A stretch of 9,469 bases of DNA from contig JBIOYL010000235.1 in the NCBI GenBank assembly GCA_044870185.1, positions 1 to 9,469 of the forward strand. Direction: 5' to 3'. A program made the translations under genes and the position numbers. This DNA comes from JBIOYL01 sp044870185. Its GTDB lineage: Bacteria > Actinomycetota > CALGFH01. This document shows, piece after piece, positions 1 through 5,830 of this stretch (the stretch's first letter is position 1; the number at the start of each line of letters is the position of its first letter). The notes beneath the pieces were generated by a model. It had not been told where the DNA came from and ran no database searches. It saw nothing but the letters and a program-made list of their open reading frames with translations.

Positions 1-816
1 GTCGACGCCGACGAGCCGGCCGCGCCGGCCGTGGCGATCGTCGGCCGTCCCAACGTCGGCAAGTCGAGCCTGCTGAACCGGCTCGCCGGCACCGAGCTGG
101 CGATCGTCGATCCCGTGCCGGGGACCACCCGCGACGCGATCGACTCGGTCGTGGAGCACGAGGGCGCCAGCTACCGGTTCATCGACACCGCCGGGATGCG
201 GCGTGCCTTCCGGCGGGCCGAGGGCGCCGACTACTTCGCCTTCGTGCGCAGCCTGGAGGCGGTCGACCGGGCCGATGTCGCCCTGCTCGTGCTGGAGGCG
301 CCGGCCGGCGTGGCCGAGCAGGACCAGAAGGTCGCCGTGCGCGCCGCCGAGGCGGGCTGCGCGCTGCTGCTGGTGGCCAACAAGTGGGACCGCATGGACT
401 CGGACGCCCGCCGGCGGCTCGACCTCGACCTCGAGCGCAAGCTGCACTTCGTCGCCTGGGCGCCGCTGCTGCGCGTCTCGGCCCGCACCGGCCGGGGCGT
501 GGACCGGCTGTGGGGCGCCATCGACGGCGCGCTGGCCGAGCGCTCCCGCCGCGTGCCGACGTCGGCGCTCAACCAGTGGCTCCAGCAGGTGACCGAGCGC
601 ACCCCGCCGCCGCCGGCCCGGGGCCGGCCGGTCAAGCTGCGCTACGTCACCCAGGCCCGGGTGGCCCCTCCCGAGTTCGTCTTCTTCGCCACCGGGGAGC
701 TCGCGCCCGCCTACCGCCGCTACCTGGAGCGGGAGCTGCGCGCCGCCTTCGGCTTCGCCGGGTCGCCGCTGCGCATCGTCGGCCGGGTCAAGACCAGGGG
801 GCCGGCCGGCTCGTAG
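1..816 (+). CDS. der: Ribosome-assembly GTPase Der (EngA), 3' part: second GTPase domain and KH domain
   Basis: The reading frame is open from base 1, so the gene begins upstream; the first GTPase domain is missing and about 271 codons are present. The visible part starts in the linker and enters the second G domain. It shows the P-loop GRPNVGKS (nt 43-66), PGTTRD (G2), DTAG (G3, nt 184-195), NKWD (G4, nt 379-390) and VSARTG (G5). From about nt 560 it continues into the C-terminal KH-like domain (ALNQWLQ, then KLRYVTQA, then FVFFATG). The tandem G domains plus KH domain are diagnostic of Der, a cytoplasmic GTPase needed for maturation of the 50S ribosomal subunit. All G2-domain motifs are intact, so the protein looks functional. 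It ends at TAG 814-816, just before a palindrome that may terminate its transcript. Identification is firm; only the upstream boundary is unknown. Confidence 0.95.
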   Translation, partial: VDADEPAAPAVAIVGRPNVGKSSLLNRLAGTELAIVDPVPGTTRDAIDSVVEHEGASYRFIDTAGMRRAFRRAEGADYFAFVRSLEAVDRADVALLVLEAPAGVAEQDQKVAVRAAEAGCALLLVANKWDRMDSDARRRLDLDLERKLHFVAWAPLLRVSARTGRGVDRLWGAIDGALAERSRRVPTSALNQWLQQVTERTPPPPARGRPVKLRYVTQARVAPPEFVFFATGELAPAYRRYLERELRAAFGFAGSPLRIVGRVKTRGPAGS

Positions 817-818
817 GC

Positions 819-841
819 GTACCGGCATGTCATACCGGTAC
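819..841. repeat. 23-bp near-perfect palindrome between der and the HNH gene
   Basis: The arms are GTACCGG (819-825) and CCGGTAC (835-841). Inside them ATG and CAT (827-829, 831-833) pair around a single central T at 830. Ten of eleven symmetric pairs match; only 826/834 fails. It begins 3 bp after the der stop and ends 48 bp before the preferred HNH start. The downstream stretch is T-rich for this genome (TTCATCATTCT), so an RNA hairpin here could act as a der terminator. Equally, a symmetric DNA site of this length could be an operator or a protein-binding or cleavage site linked to the HNH gene. The symmetry is seen directly; the role is inference. Confidence 0.75.
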
Positions 842-878
842 TTCATCATTCTCCCAAACGGCGTGAACCATCGGCGTG

Positions 879-887
879 AAGGAAGGA
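879..887 (+). promoter_or_regulatory. Ribosome binding site deciding the HNH start
   Basis: The purine run AAGGAAGGA lies 2-10 bases before ATG 890. An in-frame ATG at 827 would add 21 residues, but it sits inside the 23-bp palindrome and has no Shine-Dalgarno sequence. The first HNH domain also begins only a few residues after ATG 890. I therefore take 890 as the start. Confidence 0.6.
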
Positions 888-889
888 CG

Positions 890-1579
890 ATGGAATGGCT
901 CAGTGATACACACTACGTCGTGGATGAGCACGGCTGCTGGATCTGGCAGCTCGCGCGAAACAACAAAGGCTACGGCCTGAAGTGGGATCCGGATCGCCGC
1001 CGGCTGATGGTGGCGCATCGCCTGTACTACGAACGTGCCTACGGCCCGATCCCTGCGGGTTTGCAGATCGACCATCTATGTAGGGTCAGGGCTTGCGTGA
1101 ACCCGGCACACCTGGAAGCTGTCGACCCCCAGAGGCACGGCCAGCGTAGCGTTGCCTACAAGCCACGGAAGCCGGCTCAGATCCGCGAGCGGCCAGAGGC
1201 CCGACGGGTCGATCCCGCCGAGTGCGTGCTTTGGCAGGGCTGCCGCGACCGGGATGGCTATGGCGCCAGGTCGGTGAACGGTAAGCGAGTGTTCGTGCAC
1301 CGTTGGGTATACGAGCAAGTCCATGGGCCGATTCCGCCGGGGATGACCGTTGACCACCTGTGCAGAAATCCTGCCTGCTACAACTTGGACCACCTGGAGG
1401 CGGTCAGCCGGGCGGACAACAACCGGCGTGCGACCTGGCGGCATTCGTGCAAATACGGGCATCTGATGACGCCCGAGAACACCCTCTGGGAGAGCAGCGG
1501 CCAGCGACGGTGCCGAACGTGCCGGACCGAGACGCGCGAGCGCTCGAAGCAGCGCCGGAAGCAGCAGCGCCAACGCTAG
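890..1579 (+). CDS. HNH endonuclease with two tandem HNH domains and a C-terminal zinc knuckle
   Basis: The protein has 229 residues from ATG 890 (250 if the unlikely ATG 827 is used). It contains two copies of a phage/homing-type HNH (HNH_3-like) module. Copy 1 (about residues 8-80) has CWIWQ...GYG, H43, DHLC with D61-H62, and N71/H74 in CVNPAHLE. Copy 2 (about 110-175) has CVLWQG...GYG, H137, DHLC with D155-H156, and N165/H168 in CYNLDHLE. Both retain the Asp-His, Asn and His residues expected for the beta-beta-alpha-metal fold. A C-terminal CxxxH...CxxC segment (C187, H191, C208, C211) resembles the zinc knuckle often found after HNH_3 domains. The tail is very basic (RERSKQRRKQQRQR). The family makes metal-dependent nicks or double-strand breaks in DNA. 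The gene is clearly less GC-rich than its neighbours and stands alone between der and a tRNA, which suggests horizontal acquisition as a free-standing homing or selfish endonuclease. A solitary defence or restriction nuclease is possible but nothing nearby supports it. The target is unknown. Confidence 0.88.
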   Translation: MEWLSDTHYVVDEHGCWIWQLARNNKGYGLKWDPDRRRLMVAHRLYYERAYGPIPAGLQIDHLCRVRACVNPAHLEAVDPQRHGQRSVAYKPRKPAQIRERPEARRVDPAECVLWQGCRDRDGYGARSVNGKRVFVHRWVYEQVHGPIPPGMTVDHLCRNPACYNLDHLEAVSRADNNRRATWRHSCKYGHLMTPENTLWESSGQRRCRTCRTETRERSKQRRKQQRQR

Positions 1580-1603
1580 ACCCCGCCCGGAACGTGATAG
1601 GCT
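1577..1603 (+). promoter_or_regulatory. Possible promoter for tRNA-Pro
   Basis: A TAGGCT -10-like hexamer (1598-1603) lies 32 bp before the tRNA. A weak -35 match, TAGACC (1577-1582), is separated from it by a short 15-bp spacer and overlaps the HNH stop codon. An alternative -10 is TACGCT at 1603-1608. The tRNA needs transcription from somewhere close, but neither box pair is strong and the call is tentative. Confidence 0.25.
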
Positions 1604-1635
1604 ACGCTCCGCAGGCGCCGTCATTGAACATCACT

Positions 1636-1709
1636 CGGGACGTGGCGCAGCTTGGTAGCGCACCTGGCTGGGGGCCAGGGGGTCGCCGGATCGAAGCCGG
1701 CCGTCCCGA
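1636..1709 (+). tRNA. tRNA-Pro (anticodon GGG)
   Basis: A complete 74-nt cloverleaf folds by hand. The acceptor is CGGGACG (1636-1642) with CGTCCCG (1702-1708) and discriminator A1709. The D stem is GCGC/GCGC with a GG-containing loop. The anticodon stem is CCTGG/CCAGG around loop CTGGGGG, giving anticodon GGG at 1670-1672, which reads proline CCC and CCU. The variable loop has five bases, and the T stem is GCCGG/CCGGC. All stems pair perfectly. The C at the acceptor 5' end fits bacterial tRNA-Pro. CCA is not encoded: the discriminator is followed by CAA. The T loop reads ATCGAAG, with A instead of T at position 54. Confidence 0.95.
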
Positions 1710-1813
1710 CAAACCGGACGAGTGGCCGTGGCGGTCGTGTTGCGGCCCCTTGTCATCCTGGGCCACCCGTGCTGCCCGCGGACGACCCGCGGCGCGCGCT
1801 GACGCGGCGCGCA

Positions 1814-1829
1814 CCCGGCGCGCGCCGGG
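1814..1829. repeat. 16-bp perfect GC palindrome upstream of the phosphatidyltransferase gene
   Basis: CCCGGCGC is immediately followed by its reverse complement GCGCCGGG, and the surrounding 1775-1830 is a dense run of GCGCGC and CCCGCGG repeats. It lies between tRNA-Pro and the -10 box of the next gene. It could be a terminator stem for the tRNA transcript, although there is no T tract, or a regulator site over the promoter. In DNA this GC-rich, some self-complementarity is expected by chance. Confidence 0.4.
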
Positions 1830-1838
1830 CGGCTCGGC

Positions 1839-1850
1839 TACGCTCGTTGC
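1839..1850 (+). promoter_or_regulatory. Likely -10 element of a leaderless transcript
   Basis: TACGCT (1839-1844) fits the actinobacterial TAnnnT -10 pattern and ends six bases before ATG 1851. This spacing puts the expected transcription start on or next to the start codon. No Shine-Dalgarno sequence precedes the ATG, as expected for a leaderless mRNA. No -35 box is evident. The hexamer and spacing are seen; leaderless initiation is inference. Confidence 0.55.
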
Positions 1851-2498
1851 ATGAGCCAAACCGGTGAGCCGACCCGCCCCCCCGGCCCGGGCGTCACGCC
1901 GGTCCCGCGGGCCGGTGGGGCGGTGCCGTCCAGCGCGATCGTCACCGTGCCGAACGCGATCAGCCTGACCCGGCTGCTGCTCATGCCGCTGTGCGCCTGG
2001 CTGCTGGCCACCGGCCAGTACCTGACCGGGCTGTGGCTCACCGCCGTGGTCGGCGCCACCGACTGGGTCGACGGGTGGCTCGCGCGGCGCACCGGTCAGG
2101 TGTCGCGGCTCGGCCAGCTCCTGGACCCGCTGGCCGACCGCCTGCTGATCGCCTCGGTGGCGATCGCCCTGCTGGTGGTGGGCGTGCTGCCCTGGCCGGC
2201 GGTCGCCCTGCTGGTCGGCCGCGACCTGGTGCTGCTCGCCGGCTTTCCGCTGCTCGCCCGGCGTGGGGTGCGGCCGCCGGACGTGGTGTGGATCGGCAAG
2301 GCGGCCACCTTCGACCTGCTGTGCGCGCTGCCGGTCCTGGTCATCGGCGAGCTGGCGGTGCCGGTTGCCGGTGCCGCCCACGTCCTGGGCCTGATCCTGC
2401 TGTGGCTCGGCGTGGTGCTGTACTACGTTGCCGGCGCCGTCTATGTCCGCCTGTCGCTTGCTGAGCTGCACGATCAGCGGGTAGACCCCGGACCATGA
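1851..2498 (+). CDS. CDP-alcohol phosphatidyltransferase, candidate eukaryote-like cardiolipin synthase
   Basis: This is a 215-residue membrane enzyme. The family signature is complete: D71-x2-D74-G-x2-A-R-x8-G-x3-D92-x3-D96 (DWVDGWLARR...GQLLDPLAD). These residues bind the metal and the CDP-lipid. Several hydrophobic segments (about 38-70, 98-135, 150-166 and 175-200) suggest five or six membrane helices after a proline-rich N-terminus of about 30 residues. Family members transfer a phosphatidyl group from CDP-diacylglycerol to an alcohol in the cytoplasmic membrane. Candidate acceptors are glycerol-3-phosphate (PgsA), phosphatidylglycerol (actinobacterial cardiolipin synthase) or inositol phosphate. 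The downstream neighbour is a nucleotidyltransferase/mutase fusion, as in the S. coelicolor SCO1389-SCO1388 pair, where SCO1389 was described as a eukaryote-like cardiolipin synthase. That makes cardiolipin synthase my favoured role, but only by synteny. ATG 1851 is supported by the -10 box directly upstream. Confidence 0.88.
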   Translation: MSQTGEPTRPPGPGVTPVPRAGGAVPSSAIVTVPNAISLTRLLLMPLCAWLLATGQYLTGLWLTAVVGATDWVDGWLARRTGQVSRLGQLLDPLADRLLIASVAIALLVVGVLPWPAVALLVGRDLVLLAGFPLLARRGVRPPDVVWIGKAATFDLLCALPVLVIGELAVPVAGAAHVLGLILLWLGVVLYYVAGAVYVRLSLAELHDQRVDPGP

Positions 2499-2577
2499 GC
2501 GCGTGGCCGTGCGTGCGGCGCCCGCGCGACCGGCGGGTTGACGCCGATGCGGGGCTGGCCCCGGGTCAGAAGGCTCG

Positions 2578-2586
2578 GGCACAATG
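2578..2586 (+). promoter_or_regulatory. Possible -10 region upstream of the nucleotidyltransferase fusion gene
   Basis: The spacer 2499-2709 holds no convincing gene. CACAAT (2580-2585), within GGCACAATG, resembles a -10 hexamer and lies about 125 bp before the start codon. No good -35 is present at normal spacing. The same nine bases recur at 5917-5925 before the FHA gene, and GGTCAG lies shortly upstream in both places. This is a weak candidate only. Confidence 0.3.
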
Positions 2587-2696
2587 GCGCCCAGGCTCCC
2601 GGCGTCCCGGTCCTTCTCGGGAGCATGATCAGGTTCCTCGCGTCTCGGGACGCACTGTCTCGACGCCACCCGACCTCGAGCTTGCACCACCGAGGA

Positions 2697-2703
2697 GGAG
2701 GTG
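2697..2703 (+). promoter_or_regulatory. Strong ribosome binding site deciding the fusion-gene start
   Basis: The run GAGGAGGAGGTG contains GGAGGTG (2697-2703), a near-ideal anti-16S match eight bases before ATG 2710 (counted from GGAGG). The in-frame GTG at 2701 overlaps this site and so is unlikely to be the start. ATG 2710 also yields the usual N-terminus MKAVIMAGG of the family. Confidence 0.75.
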
Positions 2704-2709
2704 CCGCGG

Positions 2710-5211
2710 ATGAAGGCAGTGATCATGGCGGGGGGCGAGGGCACGCGGCTGCGGCCCCTGACCGCCAACCAGCCCAAGCCGATGCTGCCGCTGGCCAACC
2801 GGCCGATGATGGAGCACATCGTCCGCCACGTCGCCGCCTACGGGTTCTGCGACATCGTCGTCACCGTGCAGTTTCTGGCCAGCCAGGTGCGCAACTACTT
2901 CGGCGACGGCTCCGACATGGGGGTCGACCTGACCTACGCGACCGAGCCGACGCCGCTCGGCACGGCCGGCAGCGTCAAGAACGCTGCCGAGCAGCTCACC
3001 GACACCTTCCTGGTGATCTCGGGCGACGCCCTGACCGACATCGACCTGGCGCAGGCGGTGGACTTCCACCGCGAGCGCGGTGCGCTGGCGACGGTCGTGC
3101 TCAAGCGGGTCGACAACCCGCTCGAGTTCGGCATCGTCATCACCGCCGAGGACGGCCACATCGAGCGCTTCCTGGAGAAGCCCCACTGGGGGCAGGTGTT
3201 CTCCGACACCATCAACACCGGCATCTACGTGCTCGAGCCGGAGGTCTTCGCCTACATCCCGGAGGGGCAGCCGGTCGACTTCGCCGCCGAGGTGTTCCCC
3301 GAGCTGCTCGCCAAGGGCCTGCCGCTGTACGGCCACGTCGCGGGCGGCTACTGGGAGGACGTCGGCAACCTGGACGCCTACCGGCGCGCCCACCAGGACA
3401 TCCTCGACGGGCGGGTGAAGGTCGACATCCGCGGGTTCGAGGTCCGGCCCCGGATCTGGCTCGGCGAGGGCGCCGAGGTCGACCCGGACGCCCACCTGGA
3501 CGGCCCGGTCCTGGTCGGCGACTTCGCCAAGGTCGAGGGCGGTGCCCGCCTGCGCGAGTACACGGTCATCGGCGCCAACGTGGTCGTCAAGGAGGGCGCC
3601 TTCCTGCACCGGGCGATCGTGCAGGACAACGCCTACATCGGTGCCGGCGCCAGCCTGCGCGGCTGCGTCATCGGGCGCAGCGCGGACGTCAAGCAGGCCG
3701 GACGGGTCGAGGACGGGGTGGTGGTCGGCGACAACGCCGACGTGGGGCAGGGGGCCATCCTGCAGCCGAACGTGAAGGTCTACCCCTTCAAGACGGTCGA
3801 GCCGGGCGCGACCGTCACCAAGTCGATCATCTGGGAGGGGCGGGGCGCCCGGACGCTGTTCGGCGAGCACGGCGTGGCCGGCCTGGCCAACATCGACGTG
3901 ACCCCGGAGCTGACCCTGCGGCTGGCGATGGCGTTCGGCTCGACCCTCAAGAAGGGCGCGAGGGTCACGCTTGGCCGCGACGCGAGCCGGGTGTCGCGGG
4001 CGCTCAAGCGCGCGCTCATCGCCGGCCTCAACTCGACCGGGGTCACCTGCGAGGATCTCGGGGTGGCGCCGGCCCCGAGCGTCCGCTTCATGGCCGGCCG
4101 GGCCGACGCCAGCGGCGGGATGTACGTGCGCACCTCGCCGCGGGACGGCCTGGCCATCGAGATCGCCGTGTTCGGCGACGACGGCAGCGACCTGGACGAG
4201 GGCGCCCGCCGCAAGATCGAGCGCACCCACCATCGTGAGGAGTTCCGTCGCGTGTTCGGGCGCGACACGGGCGAGCTCGGCTACCCGCCGCGGGCCGTCG
4301 AGCACTACACGGCCGCGCTGCTGGACTGCCTCCAGGTCGAGCGGGTGCGCCGGCGCCACTTCAAGCTCGTCATCGACGCCGGCGGCGGAACGTGCGCGCT
4401 GGTGCTGCCGCACCTGCTGCCCCGCCTCGGCCTGGACACCCTGACCGTCCACGGCCAGCTCGACGAGGACCGGGTCTCGCCCACGGCGGAGCAGCAGGCC
4501 GCCGACCTGGACCGGCTCGCCCGGCTCGTGACCGCCTCCGGCGCCGACCTGGGCGTGCGCTTCGACTCGGTCGGGGAGCGGCTCACGCTGGTCGACGGGG
4601 CCGGCTCGATCGTGGATCCGGACCGGGCCCTGCTGCTGTACGTCGACCTGGTGGTGGGCTCGGGACGCCAGGGCGCGGTGGCCCTGCCCATCTCGACCAC
4701 GCGGCGGGCGGTCGAGCTCGCCGAGCGGGGCGGCTGGAAGGTCATCGGGACCAAGCTGGCGGCGAGCGCGCTCATGCGGGCCGCGCAACAGGACGGTGTC
4801 GTGTTTGCCGGCACCGACGGCGGCGGCTACGTCTTCCCCGCCCTTCATCCAGCCTACGACGCGCTCGTCGCGTTCGGCAAGCTGCTCGAGCTGCTGGCCG
4901 CCAGAGACGTCGGCCTGGCCGACGCGGTGGCCGCCCTGCCGTCGGCCTTGGTGGTCCGGCGCCGCATCCCGACCCCGTGGGAGCTGAAGGGCGCGGTCAT
5001 GCGTCAGGTCCTGGAGGCGACCAAGGGGCGGCCGACCGATCACACCGACGGGATCAAGGTGCTCCACGACGACGGCGACTGGGCGCTGGTCATCCCCGAC
5101 ACGGTCGAGCCGGTGACCCACCTGTGGGCCGAGAGCGGCTGGCCGGACCGGGCCACCGCGCTCGCCGACGAGTACGAGGCGCGGATCAAGCGGGTGCTGC
5201 AGGGCGGCTGA
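2710..5211 (+). CDS. Sugar-phosphate nucleotidyltransferase / hexapeptide repeat / degenerate phosphomannomutase fusion
   Basis: The protein has 833 residues in three parts. Residues 1-235 are a nucleotidyltransferase domain with GGEGTRLRPLT (8-18) and QPKP (21-24) for nucleotide binding, GDALTDID (105-112), EKP (156-158) and WEDVGN (215-220). Residues about 245-375 form a left-handed beta-helix of hexapeptide repeats (for example IGANVVVKEGA, IGAGASLRGCVIG). Residues about 385-833 align with alpha-D-phosphohexomutases (phosphomannomutase type). The nucleotidyltransferase motifs are intact, so activation of a hexose 1-phosphate, probably mannose-1-phosphate to GDP-mannose, is plausible; glucose-1-phosphate is an alternative. 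The mutase part lacks its canonical residues: the serine loop reads RTSPRD (S476 kept, His/Asn lost), the metal loop reads DSVGER (619-624), the sugar loop reads GTDGGGY (701-707), and the phosphate loop reads IPDTVEP (795-801). It is therefore probably not a working mutase and may be regulatory or structural. Similar long fusions are known from actinobacteria and cyanobacteria. GDP-mannose would feed mannolipids, glycans or protein mannosylation. Confidence 0.88.
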   Translation: MKAVIMAGGEGTRLRPLTANQPKPMLPLANRPMMEHIVRHVAAYGFCDIVVTVQFLASQVRNYFGDGSDMGVDLTYATEPTPLGTAGSVKNAAEQLTDTFLVISGDALTDIDLAQAVDFHRERGALATVVLKRVDNPLEFGIVITAEDGHIERFLEKPHWGQVFSDTINTGIYVLEPEVFAYIPEGQPVDFAAEVFPELLAKGLPLYGHVAGGYWEDVGNLDAYRRAHQDILDGRVKVDIRGFEVRPRIWLGEGAEVDPDAHLDGPVLVGDFAKVEGGARLREYTVIGANVVVKEGAFLHRAIVQDNAYIGAGASLRGCVIGRSADVKQAGRVEDGVVVGDNADVGQGAILQPNVKVYPFKTVEPGATVTKSIIWEGRGARTLFGEHGVAGLANIDVTPELTLRLAMAFGSTLKKGARVTLGRDASRVSRALKRALIAGLNSTGVTCEDLGVAPAPSVRFMAGRADASGGMYVRTSPRDGLAIEIAVFGDDGSDLDEGARRKIERTHHREEFRRVFGRDTGELGYPPRAVEHYTAALLDCLQVERVRRRHFKLVIDAGGGTCALVLPHLLPRLGLDTLTVHGQLDEDRVSPTAEQQAADLDRLARLVTASGADLGVRFDSVGERLTLVDGAGSIVDPDRALLLYVDLVVGSGRQGAVALPISTTRRAVELAERGGWKVIGTKLAASALMRAAQQDGVVFAGTDGGGYVFPALHPAYDALVAFGKLLELLAARDVGLADAVAALPSALVVRRRIPTPWELKGAVMRQVLEATKGRPTDHTDGIKVLHDDGDWALVIPDTVEPVTHLWAESGWPDRATALADEYEARIKRVLQGG

Positions 5212-5429
5212 CCGCGCGACCTGTCCGTGGCTGCTGCCTTGCCCGTGCTTGTGGCGGAGCGGGTCCGGCTGTGCTTGGCTACGGCGACCATGGCGACCGA
5301 GCGCGGCAGGCGACGAGGGTGCTCCCGGATGTCTCCGCGGAAGGCCCGGGCGCTTGCAGCGGCCAGGACGGCGCCGAGCGAGCCCGGGCCAGGTCGAGCC
5401 GGTCGGGGAGCCTTCGGTGGAGGTCGAGG

Positions 5430-5435
5430 AAGGAG
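5430..5435 (+). promoter_or_regulatory. Ribosome binding site of gcvH
   Basis: AAGGAG lies nine bases before ATG 5445. The 233-bp spacer 5212-5444 contains no gene or RNA I can support. I looked for a glycine-riboswitch-like aptamer and a clear promoter in it and saw neither. Confidence 0.65.
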
Positions 5436-5444
5436 CACGGCAGG

Positions 5445-5825
5445 ATGTATCCAGATGAGCTGAAGTACACGCGCGAGCACGAATGGGCGCGGATCGACCG
5501 CAACCGTGCCGTCGTCGGGATCACCGACCATGCGCAGGAGGCCCTCGGCGACATCGTCTACGTCGACATCCCGCCGCCGGGTACGGCGGTGACCCGCGGC
5601 GAGCCGTTCGGGGAGATCGAGTCGACCAAGTCGGTGAGCGACCTGTACAGCCCGGTGACCGGCACCGTGGCCGAACGCAACGACGAGTTGGACAAGAGCC
5701 CCGAGATCATCAACTCCGATCCGTATGGGCAGGGCTGGCTCGTCGTGATCGACATGACCGATGCGTCGGAGGCGGACGAGCTGCTCGACGCCGACGCCTA
5801 CGGGCAGCTGGTCGCCGAGAGCTGA
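5445..5825 (+). CDS. gcvH: Glycine cleavage system H protein
   Basis: A 126-residue protein of normal family length. It begins MYPDELKYTREHEW, the classic H-protein N-terminus, followed by VGITDHAQEALGDIVYVD. The lipoyl-attachment motif is ESTKSVSDLYSP with K62 as the lipoylated lysine, then SPVTGTV, the conserved hairpin that follows the lipoyl loop. The C-terminus has GWLVVIDM. GcvH is the cytoplasmic carrier that shuttles the methylamine group of glycine between the P, T and L proteins. No gcvP or gcvT lies in the window, so this is a detached gcvH, as in many actinobacteria. Placement directly before a garA-type FHA gene and a MerR gene matches M. tuberculosis Rv1826-Rv1827-Rv1828. A separate promoter before the FHA gene suggests gcvH may not share all transcription with it. 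Confidence 0.96.
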   Translation: MYPDELKYTREHEWARIDRNRAVVGITDHAQEALGDIVYVDIPPPGTAVTRGEPFGEIESTKSVSDLYSPVTGTVAERNDELDKSPEIINSDPYGQGWLVVIDMTDASEADELLDADAYGQLVAES

Positions 5826-5830
5826 CGGCC

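Noticed and set aside
827..889. Upstream start ATG 827 for the HNH gene
   Set aside because: It lies inside the palindrome, lacks a ribosome site, and adds residues outside the HNH module; ATG 890 has a clear site.
890..1709. Integrative element at tRNA-Pro with attachment-site repeats
   Set aside because: I looked for a duplicate of the tRNA 3' end near the der end and found none. There is no integrase, and the HNH gene lies on the 5' side of the tRNA.
2495..2713. 72-codon + strand frame starting with an ATGA overlap at the end of the phosphatidyltransferase gene
   Set aside because: The overlap is tempting, but the product is R/P-rich with no recognisable pattern, there is no ribosome site, and it runs into the ribosome binding site of the next gene.
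1602..2819. 405-codon - strand frame across tRNA-Pro and the phosphatidyltransferase gene
   Set aside because: It runs antisense to a complete tRNA and a gene with a perfect family signature. The composition is typical of a shadow frame.
2629..5121. 830-codon open frame on the - strand opposite the nucleotidyltransferase fusion
   Set aside because: It is the antisense shadow of a well-identified gene in very GC-rich DNA. The translation is rich in R, G, H, D and V without family motifs, and no start signal is evident.
5212..5444. Glycine riboswitch before gcvH
   Set aside because: No paired aptamer-like helices or the usual conserved purine-rich cores could be recognised in the spacer.
5227..5463. 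Small 78-codon frame between the fusion gene and gcvH
   Set aside because: It overlaps the gcvH start in another frame, has no ribosome site, and its translation is R/A/G-rich without motifs.
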